Source: an uncultured Roseobacter sp.
GTDB lineage: Bacteria; Pseudomonadota; Alphaproteobacteria; Rhodobacterales; Rhodobacteraceae
Direction: 5' to 3'
Length of the DNA: 64,000 bases
Assembly: GCF_947496515.1 (NCBI RefSeq)
Contig: NZ_CANMDB010000012.1
Coordinates: 1 to 64,000, forward strand
Under the pieces are notes generated by a model. That model worked only from the letters and a program-made list of their open reading frames with translations, was not told the DNA's origin and ran no database searches. The position numbers and the translations under genes were made by a program. How positions within the stretch are numbered: the stretch's first letter is position 1; each line of letters starts with the position of its first letter. Positions 15,598 through 24,477 of this stretch are shown piece by piece.

Positions 15598-15797
15598 CAA
15601 AAAATCGCTGAATTTTCTGACCGTGTTTCACCGTACCGCCAAAAGTCCGATAAGGCAACCTTATTGGACATAGCGAGGAACTGCAGGGTGGGGCGGTTTA
15701 TACAGTATATGGTAGCGGAAAGCGCTGCCGTGGGATAGTCTTGTGGCGTGACCTATGTCTGACACCGCCTGATCGAAGATCGCGAGACCGTACCCCA

Positions 15798-16068
15798 GAT
15801 GCCGTCCTGGGTCACCTCAGGACGGCCCGAAACCCTGAATATGTGGCCTTTTTGTCGGGCGCGGCGCTGAGCCATCTGCAACTTGTGTTGCACCGAGAGG
15901 ACGTCCCCCAGTACTTGCTGCGCGAGTGCCTGGCGCTGCGCGCCGCACAGGTCTGCGTGCGGCATCAGGGGCGCATCGGACGGGCTCCAGAGCTACGCGA
16001 CGTGGCGGGGCTTCCGTAGCCCGACGAACGGCGACCCTCAGGCGAGATCTATCTTTCCTGGAAGCGCG
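15798..16068 (+). pseudogene. DUF1403-family remnant
   Basis: Read across one frameshift, the translation is PSWVTSGRPETL, then EYVAFLSGAALSHLQLVL, LALRAAQVCVRHQGR, an in-frame TAG at 16017, and PSGEIYLSWKRA. This matches the DUF1403 pattern (…DVAFLSGAAL…LALRAAA…), a family of unknown function on Rhodobacteraceae and Rhizobiales replicons, often next to scpB. A deletion joins it to a scpB fragment. Confidence 0.6.
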
Positions 16069-16071
16069 CGG

Positions 16072-16416
16072 TCGTTCGAGACAGTCGAGGTCGTGGGGTG
16101 GTGGATACGGCGGACAGAGCCCGTCTATGCGCCTGCCATTCGGGAGGCAGTGGATGTCGTCGTTCAGGACCTCGATCTGCGTTAGTACGACCTCGCCGTT
16201 CTCGCCGCCATTGCCTATCACCGGCCGGTCATCCGGGACCTGATTGGACAGTTGCGCGCGCGCGGGGTAATCAGGACTGGACCGCGGTCGCCGGGGCGTG
16301 GTGCGCCGTACACATTCGGGACGACGGAGAAGTGCCTCGTGGGGTTTGACCTTGAGGCGCTGCAAGACTTGCCGGATCGGGAGCAACTGGACGATGCCGG
16401 GACTAACGGAGGAGGC
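16072..16416 (+). pseudogene. scpB: scpB remnant, copy 1
   Basis: Pieces of the segregation and condensation protein ScpB are readable: FETVEVVGWWIRRTEPVYAP, AIREAVDVVVQDLDLR, a stop at 16183, YDLAVLAAIAYHRPV, then SPGRGAPYTFGTTEKCL and LEALQDLPD. They align with the better preserved copy at 17788-18365 (for example LCAIAYHQPI, RPGAPHTFVTMETFL, LQSLQDLP). The N-terminus and the centre are deleted. The end abuts the transglycosylase gene. Confidence 0.7.
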
Positions 16417-16422
16417 GACAGA

Positions 16423-17553
16423 ATGAGTGTAAGCCGACGTTGGGTGGTGCAGGCACTGGGCGCGTGCGCGCTCGGTGCCTGTGGTAACGCACCAGTCGGC
16501 GGCTCCAGCGTGTCCGGGTTGCCCGCCGACCTGCGACCTCAGCCCAATGCCGCCTATGACGCCTGGGTCCAGGTGTTTCGGCAGCGGGCCCTGCGGCGTG
16601 GTGTGTCGCAGGACACGCTTGCGCGCGGATTTCGGGGCACGGGTTATCTGCCCGGTGTGGTCACGCGGGACCGGAACCAGCCCGAGACGCGTCGCACGCT
16701 GGAGGATTATCTGAGCATTGCCGTTTCGGATGAGCGTGTGGCGCTTGGTCGAGAGGCCCTCAGGCAGAACGCCGCCCTGCTGGCTCGGATCGAGGCGCGG
16801 TATGGCGTGCCGGCGCCGGTTGTGACGGCGATCTGGGGGCTAGAGAGCTTTTATGGCGCGCGGCGTGGTGATGTGCCGGTGGTGTCCGCGACCTCGACCC
16901 TGGCGTTTGATGGGCGGCGTGGCGCGTTTTTCGAAGAACAGCTGACGACTGCATTGAAGATTTTGCAGGCGGGCGAGGTCAGCGCGGACCGTCTGCGCGG
17001 CTCCTGGGCCGGTGCGATGGGTCATACACAGTTCATCCCGACGTCCTACACGGCTTTTGCGGTGGACTTCGATGGGGACGGTCGGCGCGATGTCTGGTCG
17101 GATGATCCGACGGATGCGTTGGCCTCTGCCGCTGCGTATCTGTCGCGCAACGGGTGGCGGCGGGGACTGAGCTGGGGGCGCGAAGGCACATCGGGCGGGC
17201 GCGTGATCCAGCCGCAGGCCGGGGGTCCGCGCTTTGCGGTGACGGCGAATTTTGCGGTCATCAAGCGCTACAACAACTCCGATAGCTATGCGATTGGCGT
17301 CGGTCATTTGGCCGACCGCATCGCGGGGGGTGGCCCGTTGCGTGGAGGGTTTCCGCCAGACGCCTATGGTCTGACGAAGGAGGACCGTATCGCGTTGCAG
17401 CGCGGGCTGACGGCGCGCGGCTTTGACACGGGTGGCGCGGACGGCGTGATCGGATCGAAGACTCGGGCGGCGATCACGGCCTATCAGCGGCAGGCCGGCC
17501 TTGCCCCGACAGGAGATCCGTCGCTTGGGCTTTTGACGCAGGTGCGGGGGTAG
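16423..17553 (+). CDS. Lytic murein transglycosylase, MltB type
   Basis: The 376-residue peptidoglycan-cleaving enzyme carries a lipoprotein-like signal (WVVQALGACALGACGN). The SLT_2/MltB catalytic domain has the catalytic Glu in VVTAIWGLESFYG and the family blocks MGHTQFIPTSY, DFDGDGRRDVWSD and ALASAAAYL. A C-terminal peptidoglycan-binding domain follows (LTKEDRIALQRGLTARGFD, ADGVIGSKTRAAITAYQ). ATG 16423 has GGAGGAGG upstream. It acts in the periplasm on glycan strands, releasing anhydro-muropeptides. It is intact although the genes on both sides are decayed scpB copies, which suggests that it is maintained by selection. Confidence 0.92.
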   Translation: MSVSRRWVVQALGACALGACGNAPVGGSSVSGLPADLRPQPNAAYDAWVQVFRQRALRRGVSQDTLARGFRGTGYLPGVVTRDRNQPETRRTLEDYLSIAVSDERVALGREALRQNAALLARIEARYGVPAPVVTAIWGLESFYGARRGDVPVVSATSTLAFDGRRGAFFEEQLTTALKILQAGEVSADRLRGSWAGAMGHTQFIPTSYTAFAVDFDGDGRRDVWSDDPTDALASAAAYLSRNGWRRGLSWGREGTSGGRVIQPQAGGPRFAVTANFAVIKRYNNSDSYAIGVGHLADRIAGGGPLRGGFPPDAYGLTKEDRIALQRGLTARGFDTGGADGVIGSKTRAAITAYQRQAGLAPTGDPSLGLLTQVRG

Positions 17554-17722
17554 GGGTATATTGCGCTGCGGATGTGTTGCCGTTCAGGACGCAATGGGTT
17601 GAGCCCATTGATCTTCAGATGGCCAAGCTCTTGCGCTACGGTGGTAAGTTGTCGTGGTCGTAACCGCGCACGGTATCGGGCGTTGCAAGTCTGGTAATAC
17701 TGGCGGGTGTTTCGTGCGGTAT

Positions 17723-17755
17723 CTAACGGACAAATTGTGTGGCTCCTAACGGACA
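17723..17755 (+). repeat. Direct repeat of CTAACGGACA
   Basis: Two exact copies of CTAACGGACA start at 17723 and 17746, 23 bases apart, in the gap between the transglycosylase and scpB copy 2. Their nature is unknown; a degraded IS terminus or a protein-binding site would both fit. Confidence 0.4.
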
Positions 17756-17787
17756 TTTGGTGACACTTCTCTTAGGCATCTCGTGAG

Positions 17788-18365
17788 ATGACTGACCTCG
17801 ATGATTTTCTGCCGCGCCACCTGACGTCAGAGTTGCGCGATGCCCTGGCCTCCTCGCGGGTGTTTATACAAGGCCGAAGTGGGTGTGCGTGGCCTCGCCA
17901 GTCAGCCGCGACTACCCGGCGCGCGTGGTGGGGCAGGGGGCGTCGGTCGAGATTCTGATCGACGACATCCAGACAGAGTTGATTGGCCGTCCCTATAAGC
18001 TGGCCCAAGTTGTGGGTGGCTCGATGTTTCGGACAAAAACCTAGCTCGCCGATGCCATCAAGGCGGCGGCCGATCTTGGCGAGCAGTTACTCGCCTTCAC
18101 GGAGATGGAGATGGGGGTGCTCTGCGCCATCGCGTATCACCAGCCCATCGACCGGGCGGGCCATAAGGACATCTTCGGCAAGGAGGTCAGCCGCGATCTG
18201 CTCGCCCGGCTGCGCTACAAGGATCTGATCGCCTCTGGGCCACGGTCGCCGCGACCCGGGGCACCACATACTTTCGTAACGATGGAAACGTTCCTCGTGC
18301 CCTTCGATCTACAGAGCTTGCAGGACCTGCCCGAGTTGGAGTTGGACTCTCGTGATATTGGGTGA
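17788..18365 (+). pseudogene. scpB: scpB pseudogene, copy 2 (frameshift and stop)
   Basis: The reading frame starts at ATG 17788 (MTDLDDFLPRHL). After a frameshift near 17870 it continues ASPVSRDYPARVVGQGAS, ILIDDIQTELIGRPYKLAQV, a premature TAG at 18042, and then the second winged-helix domain (EMEMGVLCAIAYHQPIDR, DLLARLRYKDLIASGPR). These are the conserved ScpB elements of the SMC-ScpAB chromosome condensin. The lesions make a functional protein unlikely. Together with copy 1 it flanks the transglycosylase. Confidence 0.8.
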
Positions 18366-18382
18366 TTCCTACCCTTGAAATC

Positions 18383-18429
18383 TTGACAAATTAACTGCCT
18401 CTTGTTATCTATCCCCTCGAAGGGATAGA
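18383..18429 (+). promoter_or_regulatory. Promoter and palindromic operator of the DUF433/DUF5615 pair
   Basis: TTGACA (18383-18388), a 17-base spacer and TATCTA (18406-18411) form the promoter. TCTATCCC (18408-18415) and GGGATAGA (18422-18429) form perfect 8-bp arms around 6 bases and overlap the -10 region and the expected start site. The ATG follows 2 bases after the operator, so the leader is very short. The geometry is classic autorepression, with the antitoxin as likely repressor. Confidence 0.7.
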
Positions 18430-18431
18430 TT

Positions 18432-19031
18432 ATGCCGACGCAAGTATCAGCAGACCTCACAATCAAAGAAGCCGCACATCTTGCTGGAGTTGCTCCAAGG
18501 CGGATCGAGAAGGATTGCGAAGAAGGTATTGTTCCAAGGCGTAAGACAAAGCTTTGGATGCGCAAGACCGTGGCTGCACATGTGCCGATGCATGCGGTTG
18601 CTTATGCACGCGCCATGCAGTCTCTCGATGGTATCAAGATGGAAAAGAAATCGAAGCGTCTGGTTTGGAAGTTCCTGCGAAACTCGAAGACTGACAAGTT
18701 TGGGGCTTTGGAGCTCTCGCCGGGCCTGACACTTCACCTTGAACCGCTCGTCACTGAGGTTTGGGATCGAACACGTGTCTATCTTGAAACCAGGCATGAG
18801 CACTTGGCCGTAGATCCAGATATCTTGGGCGGTGAGCCGATCCTGAAAGGGACGCGCATTACCTGCCAATCCGTTCTCGGGCGCATCGAAGGTGGCGAAA
18901 CCTTGGACGATCTCGTCGAGGACTATCCCGGGATCAGTAAGGAGGCGTTCGAGGCGGCACTCGTCTATGCGAAGGCGCATCCGCCGCGGGGAAGACCCAG
19001 TGCTGGCAAACCTTGGCGTAAGGCCTCATAA
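18432..19031 (+). CDS. DUF433-type antitoxin with extra N-terminal helix-turn-helix
   Basis: The 199-residue protein has a DUF433 domain at its C-terminus (VDPDILGGEPILKGTRITCQ, GETLDDLVEDYPGISKEAF, about residues 130-180). DUF433 proteins are the antitoxin partners of DUF5615 PIN-like toxins. The N-terminal 130 residues are unusual: they start with a helix-turn-helix-like segment (TIKEAAHLAGVAPRRIEKDC), and the protein is roughly twice the length of typical DUF433 antitoxins. It probably binds the 22-bp operator at its own start. The toxin gene follows after 9 bases. Confidence 0.85.
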   Translation: MPTQVSADLTIKEAAHLAGVAPRRIEKDCEEGIVPRRKTKLWMRKTVAAHVPMHAVAYARAMQSLDGIKMEKKSKRLVWKFLRNSKTDKFGALELSPGLTLHLEPLVTEVWDRTRVYLETRHEHLAVDPDILGGEPILKGTRITCQSVLGRIEGGETLDDLVEDYPGISKEAFEAALVYAKAHPPRGRPSAGKPWRKAS

Positions 19032-19040
19032 GCCTCATCG

Positions 19041-19421
19041 ATGCGGCTGTTTCTGGACGAATGCCTGTCACCGCGCGTGGCGAACGAGCTCATGGCGGAG
19101 GAAGGCTACTATGTCGTCCATCCGCGCAATCAGGGTGGGCTCGGTGAAGCAGATCATACCGTGCTCGCCCGTTGCATCGAACATGACCTCATCATTGTCA
19201 CAGAGAACGCGCGCGACTTCCGTGCACTGGCGTCGCGCACCGACATACACCCGGGCATGATCATCTTACCCTGCCTCGGTAGGGTTCAGGCGAAGGCGCT
19301 CATCAAAGTTGCCATTGATTATCTGGAGGAACTCGGCGAACCGGCCAACGTGATGGTGAATAAGGTTTTGGAGGCGGAGGCCGACGGGACAATGATGCTC
19401 TACGATCTGCCAGAAGGGTAG
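19041..19421 (+). CDS. DUF5615 PIN-like toxin
   Basis: The 126-residue PIN-like nuclease-fold protein carries the family hallmarks MRLFLDECLSPRVANEL (catalytic Asp and Glu at the N-terminus), HPRNQGGLGEADHTVLARCIEHD and IIVTENARDFRAL, where an Asp completes the site. It is the toxin partner of the DUF433 protein immediately upstream. It probably degrades RNA when the antitoxin is lost, as with VapC, although the exact target for this family is not established here. Confidence 0.88.
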   Translation: MRLFLDECLSPRVANELMAEEGYYVVHPRNQGGLGEADHTVLARCIEHDLIIVTENARDFRALASRTDIHPGMIILPCLGRVQAKALIKVAIDYLEELGEPANVMVNKVLEAEADGTMMLYDLPEG

Positions 19422-19600
19422 AATGGGGGTGCAGTCTGCAGGTCACTTTATCTCGGGCGACCTGTCAGAGAGGGCGGGAAGCAGAAGTTCGCTGCGGAAA
19501 CAGTATGAACACAGCGTTCCTCGAAAAAGCGGACATTCATTGAGTCTTTCACTTGGGTGATGTGGCTGCTCCTCGCACCACGCTGGCAAACTTCCATAAA

Positions 19601-20869
19601 ATGCAGATGCTGGGTTGGCGCTCCACTATATGTTGTGCAAAAGTAAGGAAAACAATCGAGATTGATTTTCCAGTGCCAGAAGAAGTTTCATTCAAGATTG
19701 TTCATTGCCCCGAACAAGCGTTGCTCGATGTGGTTTTCGTACACGGGCTGACTGGAGATCCCGAAAAAACCTGGACTTCGAAAGAAGGCTATTGGCCTGC
19801 CTGGGTGGCAGAAGACCACCCTGACATTCGTGTGTGCACGTTTGGGTATCCGTCCAGCAAACTCAAGAAATGGATCAATAAAGAACTCGACATCTTTGAA
19901 CTGGCCAAACTGGCAACAGAATTTCTTTGCGGAAACGAAGTTTGCCAACGCCCCGTGATCTTTGTCGCCCACAGCCTTGGTGGGATCATCACAAAGTTGC
20001 TACTGAACCATTGCCACGGATCCAGCGACGAACAAGCCGCCGCTCTTGCAGCTCGGACGGTGCGTGTATTGTTCCTGGCAACACCGCATTCCGCTCCACC
20101 GCTGCCGAGCGTTGTTAAGAAAGAACTTCCAGGTTGGTCTTCGTCTCACATCACTGCATTGTCCGGCGAGACCACCGTCCTAGAGAACATCCGCGAGGCT
20201 TACGGAAAGTATGTGGCGAGCAACGAAAACCTTAAGAACGTTGCATATTACGAGTCGCAGAAGCTGTCGGGGGTCGTTCAGGTAGTTCCTATGAACTGCG
20301 CCAACCCAGGGATCAGTGGTACCGACCCAATTCCGATTGAGGCTGACCACATCAACATTTGTAAGCCGCAGTCCAAGGAAAGCGCCATTTACACCAGCGT
20401 GAACAGGCACATCGGACAGGCAAAAAAGCTCGCTGCTGACAAGCCGGAGCTGAGCGATCATCAGACCCAGATCGCAGCGGAAGGATATTCTGACAAAGCG
20501 GAATATGACCGCAGAGACTTGTGGGAAAAAATGAACGCCGCCGATCGCGAAAATAGATACACCTATGCAAACAGCCGTCAAAATGGTTTTGCACGAAAGT
20601 ATATGAGCCTTGGTTTGCAGCCAGGCACGCGTGCTGACTACGACCTCCTCCTAAGCGAAGTTGAGCAGCGCTTTCAGTCGCAAGTTTACTTTCCATTGGT
20701 CTGCAAAGGAGCGACAGAAGAGGAAATTGACAGCGCCGTTCAAGATAAGGTCATCGAACCCCTCGCCAACAAACAGATCGGAAGTACGACTTTTGGTGCG
20801 ACGAACATACAAAGCGCCATCTTTTTCCTCACGGAACAGTGCCACATACGTTGGGACGCCGAACAATGA
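19601..20869 (+). CDS. ABC-3C-type effector: alpha/beta hydrolase with system-specific C-terminal domain
   Basis: The N-terminal two thirds are an alpha/beta hydrolase: strand and oxyanion region DVVFVHGLTGDPEKTW, nucleophile elbow IFVAHSLGGIITK (Ser in GHS-like AHSLGG), a likely acidic residue downstream and the His of EADHINICKP. The C-terminal 120 residues (NRYTYANSRQNGFARKYMS, VCKGATEEEIDSAV, ending IFFLTEQCHIRWD) match the domain that marks effectors of three-component ABC-ATPase (ABC-3C) defence systems. The start is uncertain: a TTG at 19553 and a GTG near 19673 are also in frame. It overlaps the next gene by ATGA. Inference: a lipase or esterase-like effector unleashed by the ATPase. 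Confidence 0.75.
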   Translation: MQMLGWRSTICCAKVRKTIEIDFPVPEEVSFKIVHCPEQALLDVVFVHGLTGDPEKTWTSKEGYWPAWVAEDHPDIRVCTFGYPSSKLKKWINKELDIFELAKLATEFLCGNEVCQRPVIFVAHSLGGIITKLLLNHCHGSSDEQAAALAARTVRVLFLATPHSAPPLPSVVKKELPGWSSSHITALSGETTVLENIREAYGKYVASNENLKNVAYYESQKLSGVVQVVPMNCANPGISGTDPIPIEADHINICKPQSKESAIYTSVNRHIGQAKKLAADKPELSDHQTQIAAEGYSDKAEYDRRDLWEKMNAADRENRYTYANSRQNGFARKYMSLGLQPGTRADYDLLLSEVEQRFQSQVYFPLVCKGATEEEIDSAVQDKVIEPLANKQIGSTTFGATNIQSAIFFLTEQCHIRWDAEQ

Positions 20870-21372
20870 AGTCCCGACTTTGGTACCCTCAATTGGATGT
20901 TGCATCAGCGGCAAGAAGGTTCCTTAGAATTCTTGATCACTGGCAGGGTGCAGCACTGTCCGTCGAACGGCTATTTGTGTTTGACTATTTTATTGCAACG
21001 CCTGCTTTGATCGGCGACATAAAGATGACAAATGCGTATCGCAAAAGGTATGGCGAGCTTGGCCTTCCCAGGAAGAAGGATGAATTTGTCATCTTCCCCC
21101 CAGCAACTTTACTTTTTCATTCGATGACGCCCATACAGAAACGCGCGCTTGTTTCTCTCGTCGCGAAGAAAGTTCTGAGCAAGGAAAGTTATGATGCTGG
21201 CTCTGTTGCCTTGACAGCAATTGGTCAACAGACTGCGAGCGAATTGTCAGATGTCCACAAAGGAGAAGCCGAAACTCTCGCATTGGATTTTATGGCTAGC
21301 CTAATGGCCACGGATGAATTCGCTTCAAAATCTGATCTTAGAAGCAGAACAGGGCTCCGATACTATGACTGA
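20866..21372 (+). CDS. ABC-3C-type middle component
   Basis: The 168-residue helical protein (RLWYPQLDVASAARRFLRIL, VERLFVFDYFIATPALIGDI, then FVIFPPATLLFHSMTPIQKR) lies between the hydrolase and the ATPase, overlapping both (4 and 8 bases). Size, composition and position match middle components of ABC-3C systems, which are thought to bridge the effector and ATPase. No catalytic motif is seen. The tight overlaps on both sides imply a stoichiometric complex. Confidence 0.7.
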   Translation: MKSRLWYPQLDVASAARRFLRILDHWQGAALSVERLFVFDYFIATPALIGDIKMTNAYRKRYGELGLPRKKDEFVIFPPATLLFHSMTPIQKRALVSLVAKKVLSKESYDAGSVALTAIGQQTASELSDVHKGEAETLALDFMASLMATDEFASKSDLRSRTGLRYYD

Positions 21373-23269
21373 CCTTGATCATAGTTTCTTGAGGTTGGAG
21401 AGGCTTCGCGTAATGGCGCGTGGCAAGCCCGTTTACGACCAAGAATTTCATGCCGGGGTTAATATCATCCGAGGAGAGAATAGTGTTGGGAAATCCACCA
21501 TCGCTGATTTCATCTTCTTTATTCTTGGTGGTGAGTTTAAGGAGTGGAAGCCTGCGACAGCACGTGTCGAGGAAGTTCAAGCACAGATTGCGACTCCACG
21601 TGGAAAGCTTTCATTGCGGCGAGAAAAGGTCGAAGGGCGCCCTCCAATCTGGGTGTACTTTGGAGACATTGAAACTGGAGGAGAGCACGGTATTGAAGGT
21701 TGGGAGAAGTACCCAATTTACCGCGGGCAAAGCAACTTGAGCTTCACAGAGGTCCTTTTCCGCTCAATGCTTTTGCCTGAAGCTCAAAGCGACGGCGCTT
21801 CAAACATCACAAGCCATCAACTTCTACGCCTTCTATATTCCGATCAACGAACACCAGCGCCCCGACTTTTTCGCTTTGAGAGTTTCGACAAAGCCACCAT
21901 CAGAACTGCTGTTGGAGACCTAGTCTGCGGCATTCGAAGTTTTGAGTTGTTCGAAGTTGAGCTTCGAATTCGGGAACTCGAGACTCGGTTCGCGGCAGTT
22001 GATAGCAAGTGGTCCGCGTTGCTTAACTCGTTCCCCGATCAGATCGGCGTTACCGTGGCGGCGATCCAGAACGAGATTGACAGCCTAGAGAAAGAGAAAA
22101 GCAAGCTTACTTCCGAAATCGAAAGCGTGGATGACGCGGTCGATAGTGACCGGAATGCGAGTTTTCTCAACGACAGAAAGCAGGCAGTAGCCAACCTACA
22201 GAAGCTTCGCCAAAACTTGGCCACCACTTCGCGCAAAGTGGAGAGTAGCAAGCTAGAACAGATGGAGTTGAACAGGTTCATAGATCATCTCAACCATTCA
22301 CTCTCGATACTTGAAAGCGCCGAACGCACCGCGCAGGTGCTTGGCAGTATAGAGTTTTCACATTGTCCTTCGTGCCTACAATCCCTTCCAACTGAAGTAG
22401 TCGACGACACTTGCCATTTATGTGGGCAAGAGATTGATCAAGAGGAATCGGCTAGCAGGTATAACTACATACGTGTTGATATTGAGCTTCAGATCAAGGA
22501 GTCGCGCCAATTGCTGGCGCAAGAGCTTCAAGGTTTTGGCGACGCCAAACGGCACTACAACAAGTTGCAAAGAAACTACGAGCAGCAAACTACAGAATTT
22601 GCATTGAAGTTCGAGATGAGCAACTCGCCCCGAGAAGCATTTTTGGCGGAACGGTACAGTGCGATTGGCCGGATTGACAAAGAGCTCGAACAGCTTCGGC
22701 GAAGCATTCAGCGAGCGGCAGAGCTAGACGAGCTTTCAGCAGAAAAAGAACGCCTGAATTCAGATCTTACGCGCGCGAAAGATCAAAGAACGACGTTGCA
22801 GAAAGCGGCGGCGAGGCGTCGGAGTAGCGCTCTCCGCCTCGTGTCTTCCAAGGCTGCAGGAATTCTCCGTATGGATGACAGTGGCGCACAGGAAGAGTTT
22901 AAGGTCGCAGACCACGTCGATCTGAGCTTTGAAGATGATGCGATTTTGCTCGACGGCTTGGCAAATTTCTCTGAGAGCAGCAACGTCTTCCTCAAGAACG
23001 CTGCAATACTTGGCCTCCACCTCGCGGCCTGTGCGGATACAGATTTCTTCCATCCGAGGTTCGCTCTATTCGACAACATTGAAGACAAGGGTATGACGCC
23101 ATCGCGGAGCCACCGTTTTCAAGAGCTCATTGTAAAGCTCACGACGGAAACCACCTTGCCCAACCAGGTCATATTCACGACTTCAATGATGAATCCAGAG
23201 CTTGAACTGGAAGACTACGTAATTGGCCCCCACTACACTGAGGACAATAAGACTCTCGATTTCAGCTGA
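21365..23269 (+). CDS. Rad50/SMC-like ATPase of the ABC-3C-type system
   Basis: The 634-residue ATPase has its Walker A in IIRGENSVGKSTIADFIFF (about residue 37). It is followed by long coiled coils and a zinc-hook-like double CxxC (CPSCLQSLPTEVVDDTCHLCGQE, about 335-358), a second coiled coil, and a C-terminal nucleotide-binding half with NVFLKNAAILGLHLAAC and the Walker B region PRFALFDNIEDKGMT. Rad50-like ATPases of this architecture serve as sensors in several defence systems. ATG 21365 is chosen because it overlaps the middle component by 8 bases; a longer frame from 21314 is possible. It likely controls the hydrolase through the middle component. Confidence 0.8.
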   Translation: MTDLDHSFLRLERLRVMARGKPVYDQEFHAGVNIIRGENSVGKSTIADFIFFILGGEFKEWKPATARVEEVQAQIATPRGKLSLRREKVEGRPPIWVYFGDIETGGEHGIEGWEKYPIYRGQSNLSFTEVLFRSMLLPEAQSDGASNITSHQLLRLLYSDQRTPAPRLFRFESFDKATIRTAVGDLVCGIRSFELFEVELRIRELETRFAAVDSKWSALLNSFPDQIGVTVAAIQNEIDSLEKEKSKLTSEIESVDDAVDSDRNASFLNDRKQAVANLQKLRQNLATTSRKVESSKLEQMELNRFIDHLNHSLSILESAERTAQVLGSIEFSHCPSCLQSLPTEVVDDTCHLCGQEIDQEESASRYNYIRVDIELQIKESRQLLAQELQGFGDAKRHYNKLQRNYEQQTTEFALKFEMSNSPREAFLAERYSAIGRIDKELEQLRRSIQRAAELDELSAEKERLNSDLTRAKDQRTTLQKAAARRRSSALRLVSSKAAGILRMDDSGAQEEFKVADHVDLSFEDDAILLDGLANFSESSNVFLKNAAILGLHLAACADTDFFHPRFALFDNIEDKGMTPSRSHRFQELIVKLTTETTLPNQVIFTTSMMNPELELEDYVIGPHYTEDNKTLDFS

Positions 23270-23433
23270 ATGACTTTGATGTTGCACTTGGCATGGGTCG
23301 CTTCAAGAATCTAATTCGCAAGCGGTATTCTACGCGTTGGCATAGAGCTATCGTACTTGACCTTCCCCAGCGACTTGGACCCGTTTGATCCAAAGTCGAC
23401 CCGCTGGGTTTAGGGACCAACTACCGAGGGGCA

Positions 23434-24477
23434 ATGGGAATGGCAGTTTCGCTCTACAGGGTGATGATCGACACCAGTGTTTGGTTGGACATGGCTGGGA
23501 GCTATCGGGCAGCACCACTGGTTCGTGCTCTACACGAGATGTGTGATAACGCTCAGCTGGAAATAATTGTGCCGGACATCGTCCGTGAAGAGTTCTCCCG
23601 AAACAAGGATAGGGTGGCTACACAATCCACGAAGGCACTGCAGTCGCATCTAAAATCGCTCCGTTACGCCCTGAGAGGACATGCGGACCAAGGCACGGCT
23701 AAGAAGGCACAGGATGTCCTACAGGATTTAGATTTTTCAAACGCAACCCAAGAAAGCAGCATAGTGGATCAGGTGCAGGAGTTGATGGATCACGGCGAGA
23801 ATATCAATGTTGAGACTTCCGTTTTCCACCGTGCAAGGGCGGCAAATCGCTCCTTGTATGGTGAAGCACCTTGCCATCGTAACAAAGGCAGCATCGCCGA
23901 TGCCATCCTCTTCGAGCTGTATGATGAAATGCGACAGGAACTTGTAAGAGATCACATGGCATTCGGTTTCGCGACGACCAATCATACCGATTTCAGTGAT
24001 CCCCGAGGCGACAACCGAACGCCGCATCCAGAGCTGGCTCACGCTTTTAGTGAGCGGTCTCATTACATCTTGGACATAGGCAAATTCGTCGAAAAGATAG
24101 ACCCCGGCGCACTTGAGTTGGGGGATCTCGAACTAGGCTATAGCCCTGAATTCAGAACGCTGGGGGAGCTGACCGAGGCGGAGAACCTTCTTTTCCGAAA
24201 AGTTTGGTATAACCGACAAATGGACCTTCGCTACCGCGTGGAGCAGGGAATTACGAAGGTAGTGCCGGAGGCTGACTACTCTCGAAGCCCGTACAGATCG
24301 GACCAGATACTTGATTCTGTCTGGGAAGGGGCACTTGCTGCTGGCGAACGAACTCGTCAGGAGGTAGGGGTCGAAAATCTTGGGCCGTGGGATGATTTCG
24401 ATTGGGGTATGCTGAATGGCAAGCTCTCCGCTCTGCGTTGGGTATTGGGTGACGAATGGGACATGCTAGACACTTAA
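23434..24477 (+). CDS. PIN-domain protein, DUF4935 type
   Basis: The 347-residue protein has an N-terminal PIN nuclease domain with metal-binding residues in RVMIDTSVWLDM (Asp), VPDIVREEFSRNKDR (Glu) and NKGSIADAILFEL (Asp), and a later FATTNHTDFSD (Asp). The remaining 130 residues are an uncharacterised C-terminal region. GAGGGG precedes ATG 23434. DUF4935 proteins occur in defence islands and may act as RNases. It stands 165 bases behind the ABC-3C-type operon without overlap, so it may be a separate unit. Confidence 0.8.
   Translation: MGMAVSLYRVMIDTSVWLDMAGSYRAAPLVRALHEMCDNAQLEIIVPDIVREEFSRNKDRVATQSTKALQSHLKSLRYALRGHADQGTAKKAQDVLQDLDFSNATQESSIVDQVQELMDHGENINVETSVFHRARAANRSLYGEAPCHRNKGSIADAILFELYDEMRQELVRDHMAFGFATTNHTDFSDPRGDNRTPHPELAHAFSERSHYILDIGKFVEKIDPGALELGDLELGYSPEFRTLGELTEAENLLFRKVWYNRQMDLRYRVEQGITKVVPEADYSRSPYRSDQILDSVWEGALAAGERTRQEVGVENLGPWDDFDWGMLNGKLSALRWVLGDEWDMLDT

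Noticed and set aside
19525-19545. GAAAAAGCGGACATTC as a mobile-element end linked to the copy near 43100
   Set aside because: The shared stretch is short and occurs as a common phrase (for example also near 6003 and 53750); evidence is insufficient to call a defined repeat.
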